A stretch of DNA of 37,457 nt from JBMNNS01 sp050942625 (lineage in GTDB: Bacteria > Bacillota > Dethiobacteria > DTU022 > UBA8154): assembly GCA_050942625.1 (NCBI GenBank), contig JBMNNS010000006.1, positions 1 to 37,457 of the forward strand, read 5' to 3'. The notes under the pieces were generated by a model. It had not been told where the DNA came from. It saw only the letters and a list, made by a program, of their open reading frames with translations, and did not search any database. Below, piece by piece: positions 6,529 to 14,401 of this stretch. A program made the position numbers and the translations under genes. Each line of letters begins with the position of its first letter. Position 1 is the first letter of the stretch.

Positions 6529-7923
6529 TTAAATTATCGTTTCCTTTTTAGTATGGCAATCATACTGAAGGTAACTATCGGCGATCCTGTCCTGCAGGTA
6601 AAGATAATCAAAGGGTTCAGAAGGTTTTTGGCGCATTTTGTCATAATGATCAAGGGCTTCCTGCCGGCAATGGGGACAGCTTTGAATGGGGATGCTAATG
6701 CAGTAAACCTTGTAGCGCCCTCCCCCGGTTGCTGCGGAGCTGATCAATAGATAGCCCGGGCAGCTGGCACATACTTTCAGGTTTTCGATCTGGGTTTCCC
6801 TGATCTGATCGGTATCATAATAGATTTGCCGGTGCCTTTGGATAAAGGTACCGGCTTTTTGCCGGGCCGCCTCAGCCAGGTTTTGGCGGTTGTGAAATAC
6901 CTTCCTGAGTTTTTGTACAATTTCTGCAAGCTTATTCAAACGCCCGGGATCCTCTTTAAAAAAACTCTCCCTATCTTTATAATCAGGTTCATAAAGATTA
7001 GAATAATCGATACCGGCCATGGCCATGATTATGCCCATATTTACATAGGGCAGCGCTGTTTCGATCGAATAACCTCCCTCCAGGACGGCGATGTCGGGGG
7101 AGAGTTTTTTGTTCAAAGTGGCATAACCGCGGGCCGAAAAAGACATATTTGCCAGCGGATCGCTGTAATGGTTGTCCTGTCCGGCAGAATTTACGATTAA
7201 TTCCGGCTGGAATTCTTCAAGTACGGGGAGCACCAGGTTATCGAGGACATAGAGAATTCCTTCATCCGTGGTCCCCGGCGGCAGGGGGACGTTTAGGGTG
7301 GTTCCGGCAGCCAGTGGTCCGCCAATTTCGTCGGTAAACCCGCTGCCGGGGTAAAGGGTGCGCCCATCCTGGTGAAAGGATATGAAGAGAACGTCCGGGT
7401 CATGCCAGTAGATGTCCTGGGTTCCGTCGCCGTGGTGGACATCGGTGTCCACGATAGCAATGCGCTTCAGGCCATATTTTTGGCGCAGGTATTCGACCAT
7501 CACCGGTTCGTTATTGATATTACAAAATCCACGGTTGCCGTGGACTACCCGCATGGCATGGTGTCCCGGCGGCCTAACCAGGGCAAAACCGTTTTTAATT
7601 TCACCGTTCATAAAAGCATCGGCGATCACCAGGGCCCCACCGGCGGCGATCCTGTGGGCATCCGTAGCCTGTGTTTCCACGTCCGGAACACAGAATTGCA
7701 CCCGGGCTATGTCCTTGAGCTCAGCCAGGCGTGGCTGGTACTGGCGGATCTGCGGCAGATCCATGACCCCTTCTTCAAAAAGCTGATCCCTCGTATAAAG
7801 AAGCCTTTCCTCGCGTTCAGGATGAGTAGGCGAAATGGCCCAGTCAAAGGCTGGGAAAAATACCAGCCCGGTCTGGTTCGCCTTTTCTTTCACCGGTGTA
7901 TGTACATTTTTTTGCTTTTTCAT
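6529..7923 (-). CDS. Histone deacetylase-superfamily amidohydrolase with C-terminal Cys pairs
   Basis: A 464-residue zinc amidohydrolase of the HDAC/acetylpolyamine amidohydrolase/AcuC fold. The catalytic set is complete: RPPGHHA with H121/H122, DTDVHHGDGTQD with zinc ligands D161 and H163, SAGQDNHYSDPLANM with D250 as third zinc ligand, and LEGGYS with transition-state Tyr285. The core ends near residue 330. The extra C-terminal 130 residues hold CASCPGY and CPHC, a four-Cys pattern suggesting a small zinc ribbon not found in AcuC. The GAAGGAG ribosome site lies inside the end of the upstream hydantoinase-family gene, whose stop codon overlaps this ATG by 4 nt, so the two are translationally coupled. 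The likely substrate is a small acylated amine or a lysine side chain; nothing in the sequence decides which. Confidence 0.88.
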   Translation of the reverse strand: MKKQKNVHTPVKEKANQTGLVFFPAFDWAISPTHPEREERLLYTRDQLFEEGVMDLPQIRQYQPRLAELKDIARVQFCVPDVETQATDAHRIAAGGALVIADAFMNGEIKNGFALVRPPGHHAMRVVHGNRGFCNINNEPVMVEYLRQKYGLKRIAIVDTDVHHGDGTQDIYWHDPDVLFISFHQDGRTLYPGSGFTDEIGGPLAAGTTLNVPLPPGTTDEGILYVLDNLVLPVLEEFQPELIVNSAGQDNHYSDPLANMSFSARGYATLNKKLSPDIAVLEGGYSIETALPYVNMGIIMAMAGIDYSNLYEPDYKDRESFFKEDPGRLNKLAEIVQKLRKVFHNRQNLAEAARQKAGTFIQRHRQIYYDTDQIRETQIENLKVCASCPGYLLISSAATGGGRYKVYCISIPIQSCPHCRQEALDHYDKMRQKPSEPFDYLYLQDRIADSYLQYDCHTKKETII

Positions 7924-9596
7924 GGCTGCACTCCTTCAAATTCGTCGATAACCCCCGAAGCTATCTGGATGCCGACGTCGAATCGTTTGCCGACCGTCGA
8001 CCATCCCCGGATCATGTTAAACTGTTCTTCCAGGAAAAAATCATCGCGATCCGCATACTGGCCAAGGCCCCGGTCCCGGGCAATCTTGCGCAGCTGTTTT
8101 TGGGCCAGTTCCTTAGCATCTTTAAGCTGAAAATTGCGATCTATTTTACCGGTGATCCCTTCCAGGTTAACACTATAGGTTTCCCGCTGGGTATCGGCAT
8201 GTAAAAGCAGGGATAGGGTTGGCCGGGCCACGGCTGCGCCCAGGGCGTTTGCTACCGGGGAATAGTGATGAACCAGGGGGCTACAGTCGAGCAGTTGCGC
8301 TAAAGCGGGCAAAAAGGCCCTGGCTGCAGCGCCAACGCCTATGACACGCTCTAATTTGACTGGTTTCTTGTTGACGATCTCCCAGATCCTGTAGGCAGGT
8401 TCCTCTTCCCAGGATTTAAACATTTCCTTAATGTTGGTTTCCAGTTTAATGTTTACTTCGTGGAGAATAGATTGTGCTAACTTTTCTACCGTCAGCCCGG
8501 CTTGCAGGGATAGCTGCTTCAAAGCCTGACCGGAAAGTTCCGGGTTGCCCAGTTTATCCTCTGCCAAAAGGTTTGCAGCATCCGTAGGGGTGGCTGTTGG
8601 GCCCCCAAAACAGGCTGCCGGCCCCAACCGCTCCGGGCCAATGGTTAGTTTTCCTTCCATCCAGCGGATAGCACTGTCCCCTCCCAAAGCAATGGAACGA
8701 ACTGCAAAGGAGCGCACGTGGGTATAATGTCCTCCAAGCTTGGCTCCCCGGGAAGCATAAAGCGGCTTACCCTCCAAAATAAGGGCCAGATCAGTAGTAG
8801 TTCCCCCAATGTCGACGACGACAGAAGTCTTCCGGTCCATAGTCAGGGCAAAGGCTCCCATCACACTGGCTGCCGGGCCGGAGAAAACGGTTTCGCAGGG
8901 ATAATTCAGCGACACCTCTAAAGGCATCGTCCCGCCGTCAGCTTTGAGAATATTGAGGGGACAGGTAATGCCTCTTTCACGCACGGCTTTCTTGATCCTT
9001 GTTGCAAACCCGGACCATTTTTCTTTAGTTATTGCTGTATAGTAAGTAGTGGCAGCCCGGCGTAGAAAATTAAGCTGTCCGGAGACCTCAAAGCCTTTTA
9101 TTATTTCGAAATGGGGATATTTTTCCAGCAAAATTTTTTCTACCTGGCGCTCGTGACTGTTATTGCGCTGGGAAAATTTGCCGACCACCGCAACCTTTTG
9201 CAGGCCTGCGGCTTCAATCTGTGCCCCAATTTCTTTGATTTCAGCTTTATCAAGCAGTTCAATAATCCGTCCCCTAAAGTCAATGGCCCCACTAGCAATA
9301 TAGGTATTGGGGAGAAGTTCCATTTCCCTTAAATTCAAGCCCGGTCCGGGAATGAGCACCAGAGCAGCATTGTCTCCCTTGCCGGTGGCCAAAAGGTTTG
9401 TCACCAGCGTAGTACTAAGAACAACCTGTGTGATATTACTTCCCTCGATACCCTGAAGCAGATCATCTAGAACCGTGAAAATGGAGTTTTGCAGGTTTTC
9501 CTCATCAGTGGGGTGTTTGGCCATTTTTAAAACCTTGCCTTTGGCACAAAGAACACCATCGGTAAAAGTGCCGCCCACATCTATCCCTATCAGCAT
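7920..9596 (-). CDS. Hydantoinase/oxoprolinase-family protein (HyuA-like ATPase fold)
   Basis: A 558-residue protein of the hydantoinase/5-oxoprolinase N-region family, with an actin/hexokinase-type nucleotide-binding fold. MLIGIDVGGTFTDG (1-14) is the phosphate-1 loop; VVDIGGTTTDLAL near 270 is the second. LERVIGVGAAARAFLP is the adenosine-side motif. Known relatives hydrolyse hydantoins or 5-oxoproline, carboxylate acetone, or act in one-carbon and corrinoid metabolism. No partner HyuB-type subunit is nearby, which is unusual for the hydrolases. The ATG at 9596 has AGAGGTG 6 nt upstream and is preferred over a GTG three codons earlier. It overlaps the downstream HDAC-fold gene, implying joint work on an amide or ureide. 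Exact reaction unknown. Confidence 0.85.
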   Translation of the reverse strand: MLIGIDVGGTFTDGVLCAKGKVLKMAKHPTDEENLQNSIFTVLDDLLQGIEGSNITQVVLSTTLVTNLLATGKGDNAALVLIPGPGLNLREMELLPNTYIASGAIDFRGRIIELLDKAEIKEIGAQIEAAGLQKVAVVGKFSQRNNSHERQVEKILLEKYPHFEIIKGFEVSGQLNFLRRAATTYYTAITKEKWSGFATRIKKAVRERGITCPLNILKADGGTMPLEVSLNYPCETVFSGPAASVMGAFALTMDRKTSVVVDIGGTTTDLALILEGKPLYASRGAKLGGHYTHVRSFAVRSIALGGDSAIRWMEGKLTIGPERLGPAACFGGPTATPTDAANLLAEDKLGNPELSGQALKQLSLQAGLTVEKLAQSILHEVNIKLETNIKEMFKSWEEEPAYRIWEIVNKKPVKLERVIGVGAAARAFLPALAQLLDCSPLVHHYSPVANALGAAVARPTLSLLLHADTQRETYSVNLEGITGKIDRNFQLKDAKELAQKQLRKIARDRGLGQYADRDDFFLEEQFNMIRGWSTVGKRFDVGIQIASGVIDEFEGVQP

Positions 9597-9652
9597 TTGT
9601 TTCACCTCTTGCTGCTTATTTATTTTTCATTGAAACTGTAGGTCGAAGACTG

Positions 9653-9691
9653 CCCCTACGGTAAGCTCTTCTCCACCGGTTGGTGTAGGGG
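9653..9691. repeat. Small inverted repeat, REP-like
   Basis: CCCCTAC (9653-9659) pairs with GTAGGGG (9685-9691), flanked by GGTCGAAGAC and GACCTTTGGTC, which partly extend the arms. It lies in the 146-bp space between the hydantoinase-family and DUF3006 genes. No gene is seen in that space; the hairpin could end minus-strand transcription from the DUF3006 side. Confidence 0.35.
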
Positions 9692-9742
9692 TGACCTTTG
9701 GTCGTCCGGTTCCTGGCTTCTTGAACATGGGCAGGACTTTGC

Positions 9743-9958
9743 CTATTCGTTTCTTTTTTTTAGCCTTTCAAGCAGCCCCTCGATTTTTTCCCGTTGTTTC
9801 TTTTCCCCTGCCGGATCGGGTTTAAAACTCATCTTCAGCCAGCTTCCTACCCCAATCCCCTCGGGCAAAAGTTCCCGGGGCATGTTCACCTTTAACTCCT
9901 TTTCTCCAACAAGAAGAACGGCATAATCCCCTTCAAAACGATCAATAACAACTTTCAT
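9743..9958 (-). CDS. DUF3006 domain protein
   Basis: A 71-residue protein of the DUF3006 family (VVIDRFEGDYAVLLVGEK opening, then the MPRELLPEGIGVGSWL core and a charged helical tail). The ATG at 9958 is preferred (AAAGG about 9 nt upstream) over a TTG three codons before it. DUF3006 genes in Firmicutes frequently sit next to ComEC-like metallo-beta-lactamase genes. That partner is present here just upstream on the same strand, but separated by an inserted repeat. Function unknown. Confidence 0.82.
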   Translation of the reverse strand: MKVVIDRFEGDYAVLLVGEKELKVNMPRELLPEGIGVGSWLKMSFKPDPAGEKKQREKIEGLLERLKKRNE

Positions 9959-9987
9959 AATAACCAACCTTTAAAGTGGATTTTTGT

Positions 9988-10195
9988 GTGTCAGGAGAAC
10001 CGTCGAGACCACTGAAAAAGCCGGTTTTATAAAAAACTGCCGCTATTGTCATCCTGAGCATGCTATTGTCATCCTGGGCGATAGCGAAGGATCTTGGTTT
10101 TAAACTGCTTAATAGATTCTTCATTCACTTTGTTCATTCAGAATGACAGGGTTCCGGGCTTTTTCAGTGGTGACAGAGAACCGTCCCCTGACACC
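9988..10195 (-). repeat. Dispersed MITE/REP-like repeat, copy A
   Basis: About 208 bp bounded by inverted ends GTGTCAGGAGAACCGTC ... CCGTCCCCTGACACC. Inside these are CCACTGAAAAAG / CTTTTTCAGTGG arms and a core with ATTGTCATCCTGAGC, GCGATAGCGAAGGATCTTGG and TTCATTCAGAATGACAG. It is in the opposite orientation to copies B, C and D, and GTCATCCTGRGC is duplicated internally. It separates the DUF3006 gene from its upstream MBL partner. It encodes no transposase, consistent with a non-autonomous element. Confidence 0.8.
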
Positions 10196-10260
10196 TTTGG
10201 CGCCTGTTTATTTTATTATATCAAAAAATTAATTACAAATCCTTAGTGGTCCAAAGCATT

Positions 10261-11163
10261 TTATTTAGCATACCGGTCTTCTGTTTCCTTACTGCAGCTC
10301 ACAGCGTAGGTTTGACCGTTTGTTGTGATTACTATGGTGCCATGCAGGTCTGTACGGTATAGTTTTACCCCGGCCTCAGTTAGTTTTTGCAGAGTTTCCT
10401 CGTGGGGGTGGCTGTATTTATTGTCTTTGCCGCACATGATGACGGCTATCTCCGGACTAACAGCCGTGAGAAAAGCAGGAGTTGTGCCTGTTATGCTGCC
10501 ATGGTGGCCGAGTTTTAGGATCGTGCTTGCCAGTGAAACACTGTTTTGTGCCAGTATCTCTTGTTCAGCAGATTCTTCTGCATCGGCGGCCAGAAGAAAG
10601 TTTATCTGGCCAAATGTTATCTTAGTAACAATGGAAGCATTATTCAGGTCTGAAGAGGATGGGGAGCCAGGGTGCAGGAGGGTCATTTTAACGTTGCCAC
10701 CCAGATCCCGTGACATTCCGGAACGGCCCACTGTGAACTTGATCCCCTTTTGCTCTATTAGCGTGAGGTAGTCCTCGAAGGTTTTGGTTGTATGGACTAC
10801 AGCTGGATCGATGATCTCTTTTACCGGGTATTTTTCCAGGACGTTAATTAGCCCTCCAATATGATCGCTATGGGGGTGGGTTCCAACGACCAGATCCAGC
10901 GCGGTTACGCTCTGGTTTTCAAGGTATTGAACAACGGTATCCTCCCGTTCTCCGCCGTCAATGAGAATATTTTGCTCAGGCGTTTGGATGAAAATAGCGT
11001 CCCCTTGTCCCACGTCGATAAAGTGAACTATAAGCTGCTCAGTGGCAGCAGGATATGTTTGCGTTTCGGATGGCAAAGAAACCTGACAGCCCGGTAAAAA
11101 AAGAGTCAACAAAAACAAAAGTAAGGAAAGAAAGGTTATGAAAATAAATTGTGTTTTTCTCAT
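10261..11163 (-). CDS. ComEC/Rec2-like metallo-beta-lactamase-fold lipoprotein
   Basis: A 300-residue secreted lipoprotein with a metallo-beta-lactamase fold. A hydrophobic signal (5-24) ends in a lipobox LFLPGC with Cys26. The catalytic region is HFIDVGQGDAIFIQ, then LVVGTHPHSDHIGG with metal ligands H96, H98, D100 and H101, then LGHHGS and SHPHEE. This is the soluble MBL domain found at the C-terminus of ComEC, here as a stand-alone surface protein. Homologues are thought to be extracellular nucleases or phosphodiesterases; that is a family inference. The nearest strong ribosome site (AGGGGG) is 19 nt before the ATG, further than usual, so the start may be slightly upstream at a rare codon. 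Confidence 0.88.
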   Translation of the reverse strand: MRKTQFIFITFLSLLLFLLTLFLPGCQVSLPSETQTYPAATEQLIVHFIDVGQGDAIFIQTPEQNILIDGGEREDTVVQYLENQSVTALDLVVGTHPHSDHIGGLINVLEKYPVKEIIDPAVVHTTKTFEDYLTLIEQKGIKFTVGRSGMSRDLGGNVKMTLLHPGSPSSSDLNNASIVTKITFGQINFLLAADAEESAEQEILAQNSVSLASTILKLGHHGSITGTTPAFLTAVSPEIAVIMCGKDNKYSHPHEETLQKLTEAGVKLYRTDLHGTIVITTNGQTYAVSCSKETEDRYAK

Positions 11164-11218
11164 ATTAATGATACCGTTATATCCCCCTTTAGTAATGAAA
11201 CGTCAGATTATGCCAAAC

Positions 11219-11287
11219 TAAACGTCCGAGACCACCATTCAGAATGACTGGTTTTGGGGGCTTTCTTAGTGGTTTCGAAACGCCTTG
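11219..11287. repeat. Short remnant of the dispersed repeat
   Basis: AACGTCCGAGACCAC, CATTCAGAATGACTGG, GGGCTTTCTTAGTGGTTTCG: both outer arms of the repeat with the centre deleted, like 1081-1146. It fills most of the space between the MBL and response-regulator genes. Confidence 0.55.
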
Positions 11288-11302
11288 TCACGTTCTTCTC
11301 TA

Positions 11303-11662
11303 CTAAATGTGTTTTTCTATTGTTTCTAAAACTTCTTCCAGTCGGAAGGGTTTGTAGATGACGGCCTGGTAACTTCCATCCGGAGGGAAATCAATTTTGT
11401 TTTTTACGGAGCCAGTTATAATAATAACTGGTATTTTAGCGAGGGTATTATTTTGCCGCATATTTTCAATAACCATTTTTCCGCTAATCCCGGGCATTTT
11501 TAGGTCTACCAACACCAGGTTGGGCGGGGGTTCATTTTCAAGTATGTTTAAAGCCTCTTTCCCGTTTGAAGCTGTTTTGACTTTGAAGCCTAGATCAGTG
11601 AGAAATTCCTCAAAAATCATGGTCAGAGCCGGTTCGTCATCAATCACCAGTATGCTTTTCAT
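11303..11662 (-). CDS. Single-domain response regulator (CheY-like receiver)
   Basis: A 119-residue receiver domain with no output domain. It has the acidic pair D8/D9 (LVIDDEP), phospho-acceptor D53 (LVLVDLKMPG), switch Thr in IIITGS and the invariant Lys in VIYKPF. The ATG lies inside the last codons of the histidine-kinase gene (23-nt overlap), with AAGGAAC upstream. It therefore forms a coupled two-component pair. With no DNA-binding domain it probably acts by protein contact, for example in a phosphorelay. Confidence 0.92.
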   Translation of the reverse strand: MKSILVIDDEPALTMIFEEFLTDLGFKVKTASNGKEALNILENEPPPNLVLVDLKMPGISGKMVIENMRQNNTLAKIPVIIITGSVKNKIDFPPDGSYQAVIYKPFRLEEVLETIEKHI

Positions 11663-13439
11663 TGCTATTGTTCCTTTCTTTATATAATGGCAATTCCACG
11701 TAAAAGGTACTGCCTATGTCATTATTATTTTCTGCCCATATTTGACCGCCATGTTTCAGGATTATTTCTTTGCTGATACAAAGTCCTAGCCCGATGCCCC
11801 CTGGATCAATTCCAGCATAATTTTCGGAGCGAAAAAAACTTTCGAAAATGAACTGCAAATGTTCTTCTGGCATACCGATCCCTTCATCCTTAACTGTAAT
11901 GAGAGCGTTATTATGCTTTATCCCTAGCGTAACTACTACCTTGCCCCCCCCTGGACTATACTTTATGGCATTGCTTATGAGGTTGCAAAATACATTTTTT
12001 AGTTTGTCACTATCCCCCCTAACGAGGGCCTCCTGCTTGTCCCTAAAATGTAGAATAAGGTCGTGTTTATCGGTGCTGTCTTTTAAGGCCATTGTCACTT
12101 CACTTAGTAAACCTGCCAGGTTTACAGTTTCCCAGGCGTAAGAGCTGTCCTGTTGTTCCTTAAAAGTATCGAGCAACTCATTGATGATCGCTGCCAGGCG
12201 ATCAACCTCTTTTTCAGCTATGGCGAGTATTCCATCGTCCAGCCCCTTACCATTAGCAAGGCGCCTGCGTAGCAGGGAAACTATACCCCTGATACTTGCC
12301 AGAGGATTGCGCAGTTCATGGGCAGAGGATTGGATAAAGAGACGGCGGCTCGTTTCCAATTGCCTGATGCGGGAGGCCATCTTGTTCAGGGCTGCCCCAG
12401 TAACAGCCAGTTCATCGCTACCCGCAACGTTTGTCCGTACATTTAGGTTTCCTTTGCAAACATTTTTAGCAAAGGACTGCAAGTTATTAATTGGTTTAAT
12501 AATTCTGTGGCATAGCCTGGAAGCAACAAAAAGGGATATTAAAGTACTTATGAGCAGGACAAGGAAATTATATTTTACGCTGTTGATAGCCATATAGATC
12601 ATCTCCTGATAATCTGAATTAGCATAAGCCACCCATCCAACTTCCTCAATAGGCACTGCCGCAACTGACAAATATGTGTTAGTTAAATTTGAAAAAACCT
12701 TTTTGTCACTGATTGGTTGTCCCGTGTTCAAGGCCTTCTGGACCGGCCCATTGGGATGCTCTTTTATTAATCTATTGATAACATTGGGGGATTCTTTATG
12801 ATAAACTACGATCCCCTTGCTGTCAGTCAAACCAAATGAGCGGGCAGAACTGATCCTTTTCTCCGGCATTATATAATCCAGCTTTTTTATATCCAGGGAG
12901 GCAGAAATAATGCCAAGAAGCTGGTTGTTTTTTCTGATAGCCCTGGCTATGACAACTGCAGGTTTACTGGTAATTTTACTAATGATAACTTCAGAAACAA
13001 CCAAGTCTTCACCAGCAAGGATGCGTTGATAATAGTCCCTGTCCTGGGCACTTGCTCCTAGTTTTTTCCCATTTTCTAAGGAGGAGTTTATTACTATCCC
13101 GTTTGGATCAAACCAAAGACAGTATTTTATGGTAGGTTTTAGTGTACAGTACCATTCCAAATATGAATTAATAATTTCTTTATCCGTATCAGGGGAATCA
13201 GCAATTGTCATGCCAATAAAATAGAGACTATCTCCAATATTGCTGATGAAATTTTTATAAATAATCCCTATTGCTGCTGCAAAGTCATGACTAACTTCCA
13301 TTTCAGTTTTGATAACACTGTTAAAGCGGGTTATTATGTAGTAACATTGAATAGCCAGCATGGGGATAAGCATAACTAGTACAATTAGATAAAGTTTAGT
13401 TTTAATACTCGACTTAGAAAACACATTCCAACACCCCAT
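11640..13439 (-). CDS. Membrane sensor histidine kinase (Cache-HAMP-HisKA-HATPase)
   Basis: A 599-residue kinase. TM1 is about 16-35 and the extracytoplasmic double-Cache-like sensor about 40-280 (YCLWFDPNGIVINSS, DRDYYQRILAGEDLVVSEVI, ISASLDIKKLD). TM2 is about 288-308 and HAMP about 308-362. The HisKA box is SSAHELRNPLASIRG with phospho-acceptor H374. The ATP-binding domain has N box NLISNAIKYSPGGG, G1 DEGIGMP and G2 GGIGLGLCISKE. dCache kinases often sense amino acids, amines or organic acids; the ligand here is unknown. The first ATG lacks a clear ribosome site; a GTG five codons later (GGGGTGTTGGAAT-GTG) is an alternative start. The roughly 340 bp upstream to the divergent small gene holds a promoter and hairpin belonging to that gene, and nothing else recognisable. 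Confidence 0.93.
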   Translation of the reverse strand: MGCWNVFSKSSIKTKLYLIVLVMLIPMLAIQCYYIITRFNSVIKTEMEVSHDFAAAIGIIYKNFISNIGDSLYFIGMTIADSPDTDKEIINSYLEWYCTLKPTIKYCLWFDPNGIVINSSLENGKKLGASAQDRDYYQRILAGEDLVVSEVIISKITSKPAVVIARAIRKNNQLLGIISASLDIKKLDYIMPEKRISSARSFGLTDSKGIVVYHKESPNVINRLIKEHPNGPVQKALNTGQPISDKKVFSNLTNTYLSVAAVPIEEVGWVAYANSDYQEMIYMAINSVKYNFLVLLISTLISLFVASRLCHRIIKPINNLQSFAKNVCKGNLNVRTNVAGSDELAVTGAALNKMASRIRQLETSRRLFIQSSAHELRNPLASIRGIVSLLRRRLANGKGLDDGILAIAEKEVDRLAAIINELLDTFKEQQDSSYAWETVNLAGLLSEVTMALKDSTDKHDLILHFRDKQEALVRGDSDKLKNVFCNLISNAIKYSPGGGKVVVTLGIKHNNALITVKDEGIGMPEEHLQFIFESFFRSENYAGIDPGGIGLGLCISKEIILKHGGQIWAENNNDIGSTFYVELPLYKERNNSNEKHTGD

Positions 13440-13674
13440 TATCTCGGTGGAAAAAACTGTCTATTTTTGCCTAACCTTTGGATCTGCTCTTACAGAAAAA
13501 AGATAAGCGATTGTGGCTTTAACCCTATTTATCACCAATTCCACCATTTTTCCATAAAAATTAATTCTTTACAAAAGGCCGATATCCTTTGTTGAATGTT
13601 GTAAGGGTTTGTCGATTCAATAAGTTTCAATAGTTGCAATATACTAATACCATGCAATTGTGCAAAATTTAATG

Positions 13675-13703
13675 TTGAGGTTGCAGGAATTAAAAGTTAC
13701 AAT
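13675..13703 (+). promoter_or_regulatory. Sigma-A promoter for the small coiled-coil gene
   Basis: TTGAGG (13675-13680), 17 nt, TACAAT (13698-13703), about 75 nt before the small gene at 13779. A hairpin lies in the predicted 5' leader. Confidence 0.55.
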
Positions 13704-13730
13704 ATTAATATAGCCTGCCACATAGAGTTA

Positions 13731-13760
13731 CTTAGGACAGAAAACCATCCCTGTTCTAAG
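13731..13760 (+). promoter_or_regulatory. Leader hairpin upstream of the small coiled-coil gene
   Basis: CTTAGGACAG pairs with CTGTTCTAAG (one G-U) around a 10-nt loop containing AACCATCCC. The loop and arms resemble the REP end (GACAG AGAACCGTCCC CTGTC). It lies immediately before the AAGGGGG ribosome site, so it could affect translation or simply be a stranded REP hairpin. Confidence 0.5.
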
Positions 13761-13778
13761 AAAAAAGGGGGTTTTTTT

Positions 13779-13955
13779 ATGAGTGATCTTAACCTGCTCG
13801 AGGAAGAGCTAAAGCAATTGTCGGCGGAAATGGCTGAACTGAGGGAAAAGTTATCAAAAATGGAGGAGGGGCCGGAAAAACAAAAATTTTCGGAGGAAAT
13901 AAAAAGAAAAGAACAAGAAGCCATCTTAAATTATTTCTTTGTGGGATGTTTATAA
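13779..13955 (+). CDS. 58-residue charged coiled-coil peptide
   Basis: A short gene with AAGGGGG 8 nt before the ATG and a promoter-like sequence upstream. The peptide (starting MSDLNLLEEELKQLSAEM) is rich in Glu, Lys and Leu with heptad-like spacing over residues 4-48, then ends in a hydrophobic tail NYFFVGCL. It is not recognised as a family. The Spo0E signature SxxxD is absent. The terminator hairpin that follows supports it as a transcription unit. Confidence 0.6.
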   Translation: MSDLNLLEEELKQLSAEMAELREKLSKMEEGPEKQKFSEEIKRKEQEAILNYFFVGCL

Positions 13956-14020
13956 TGTAGTATATTGTGGAGATGGTGTTGCACTATTTGAGAAACAACC
14001 TGAGCCTGGAAAGTACAATT

Positions 14021-14051
14021 AAGATGGCCCCCTTTCTCCGGGGGCCGTCTT
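14021..14051. terminator. GC-rich hairpin between convergent small genes
   Basis: AAGATGGCCCC pairs with GGGGCCGTCTT around CCTTTCTCCG-type loop sequence (one G-U). It lies 65 nt after the coiled-coil gene (+) and 64 nt beyond the stop of the 49-residue gene (-). No long T-tract follows in either direction, so efficiency is uncertain. Confidence 0.55.
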
Positions 14052-14115
14052 AACCGGTGTTGTCAGGCTAAAGCAAGATTACCGTACTTTAATGTCGTTG
14101 CCTGGGCTGGCACTT

Positions 14116-14265
14116 CTATTCATGTTTTCCGTGGGAATAAGCTATCAGTACTATTTCCTGTTCTCCCTGGCGTTCGGGCAGGATGTTAAGGGATCTTTCG
14201 CTTTCTTTTAATTTTTGCAATTCATTTTCCGTCAAGTTTGCTATGTTATAGTGACCGCAAGTCAA
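14116..14265 (-). CDS. 49-residue conserved-looking small protein
   Basis: A short gene starting with TTG at 14265, with AAGGAGGG 6 nt upstream, one of the best ribosome sites in the window. The peptide begins MTCGHYNIANLTENELQKL, is highly charged in the middle and ends EQEIVLIAYSHGKHE. It resembles small Clostridia hypotheticals with a CGHY start and an IVLIAY end, but I recall no function. Two His and one Cys near the N-terminus could bind metal; that is speculation. Confidence 0.55.
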   Translation of the reverse strand: MTCGHYNIANLTENELQKLKESERSLNILPERQGEQEIVLIAYSHGKHE

Positions 14266-14401
14266 TCTTTTCCCTCCTTAGGACTATTTTTTGGCATTTA
14301 TATTATGCACTGGAGCAATGAATTTATGCATAAAACGCCGCAGTGCGGGGGGTGTTTTATTACCGGTCATGTATTGTCTGCATTCCATTTATGGTATCAA
14401 T

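Noticed and set aside
7372..8204. Long plus-strand frames opposite the HDAC-fold and hydantoinase-family genes (one of 252 codons).
   Set aside because: They are antisense shadows of conserved minus-strand genes with complete catalytic motifs, and have no recognisable domain.
14092..14211. A short hydrophobic plus-strand frame (MSLPGLALLFMFSVG onward).
   Set aside because: It has no ribosome site and lies opposite the 49-residue minus-strand gene, which has an excellent one.
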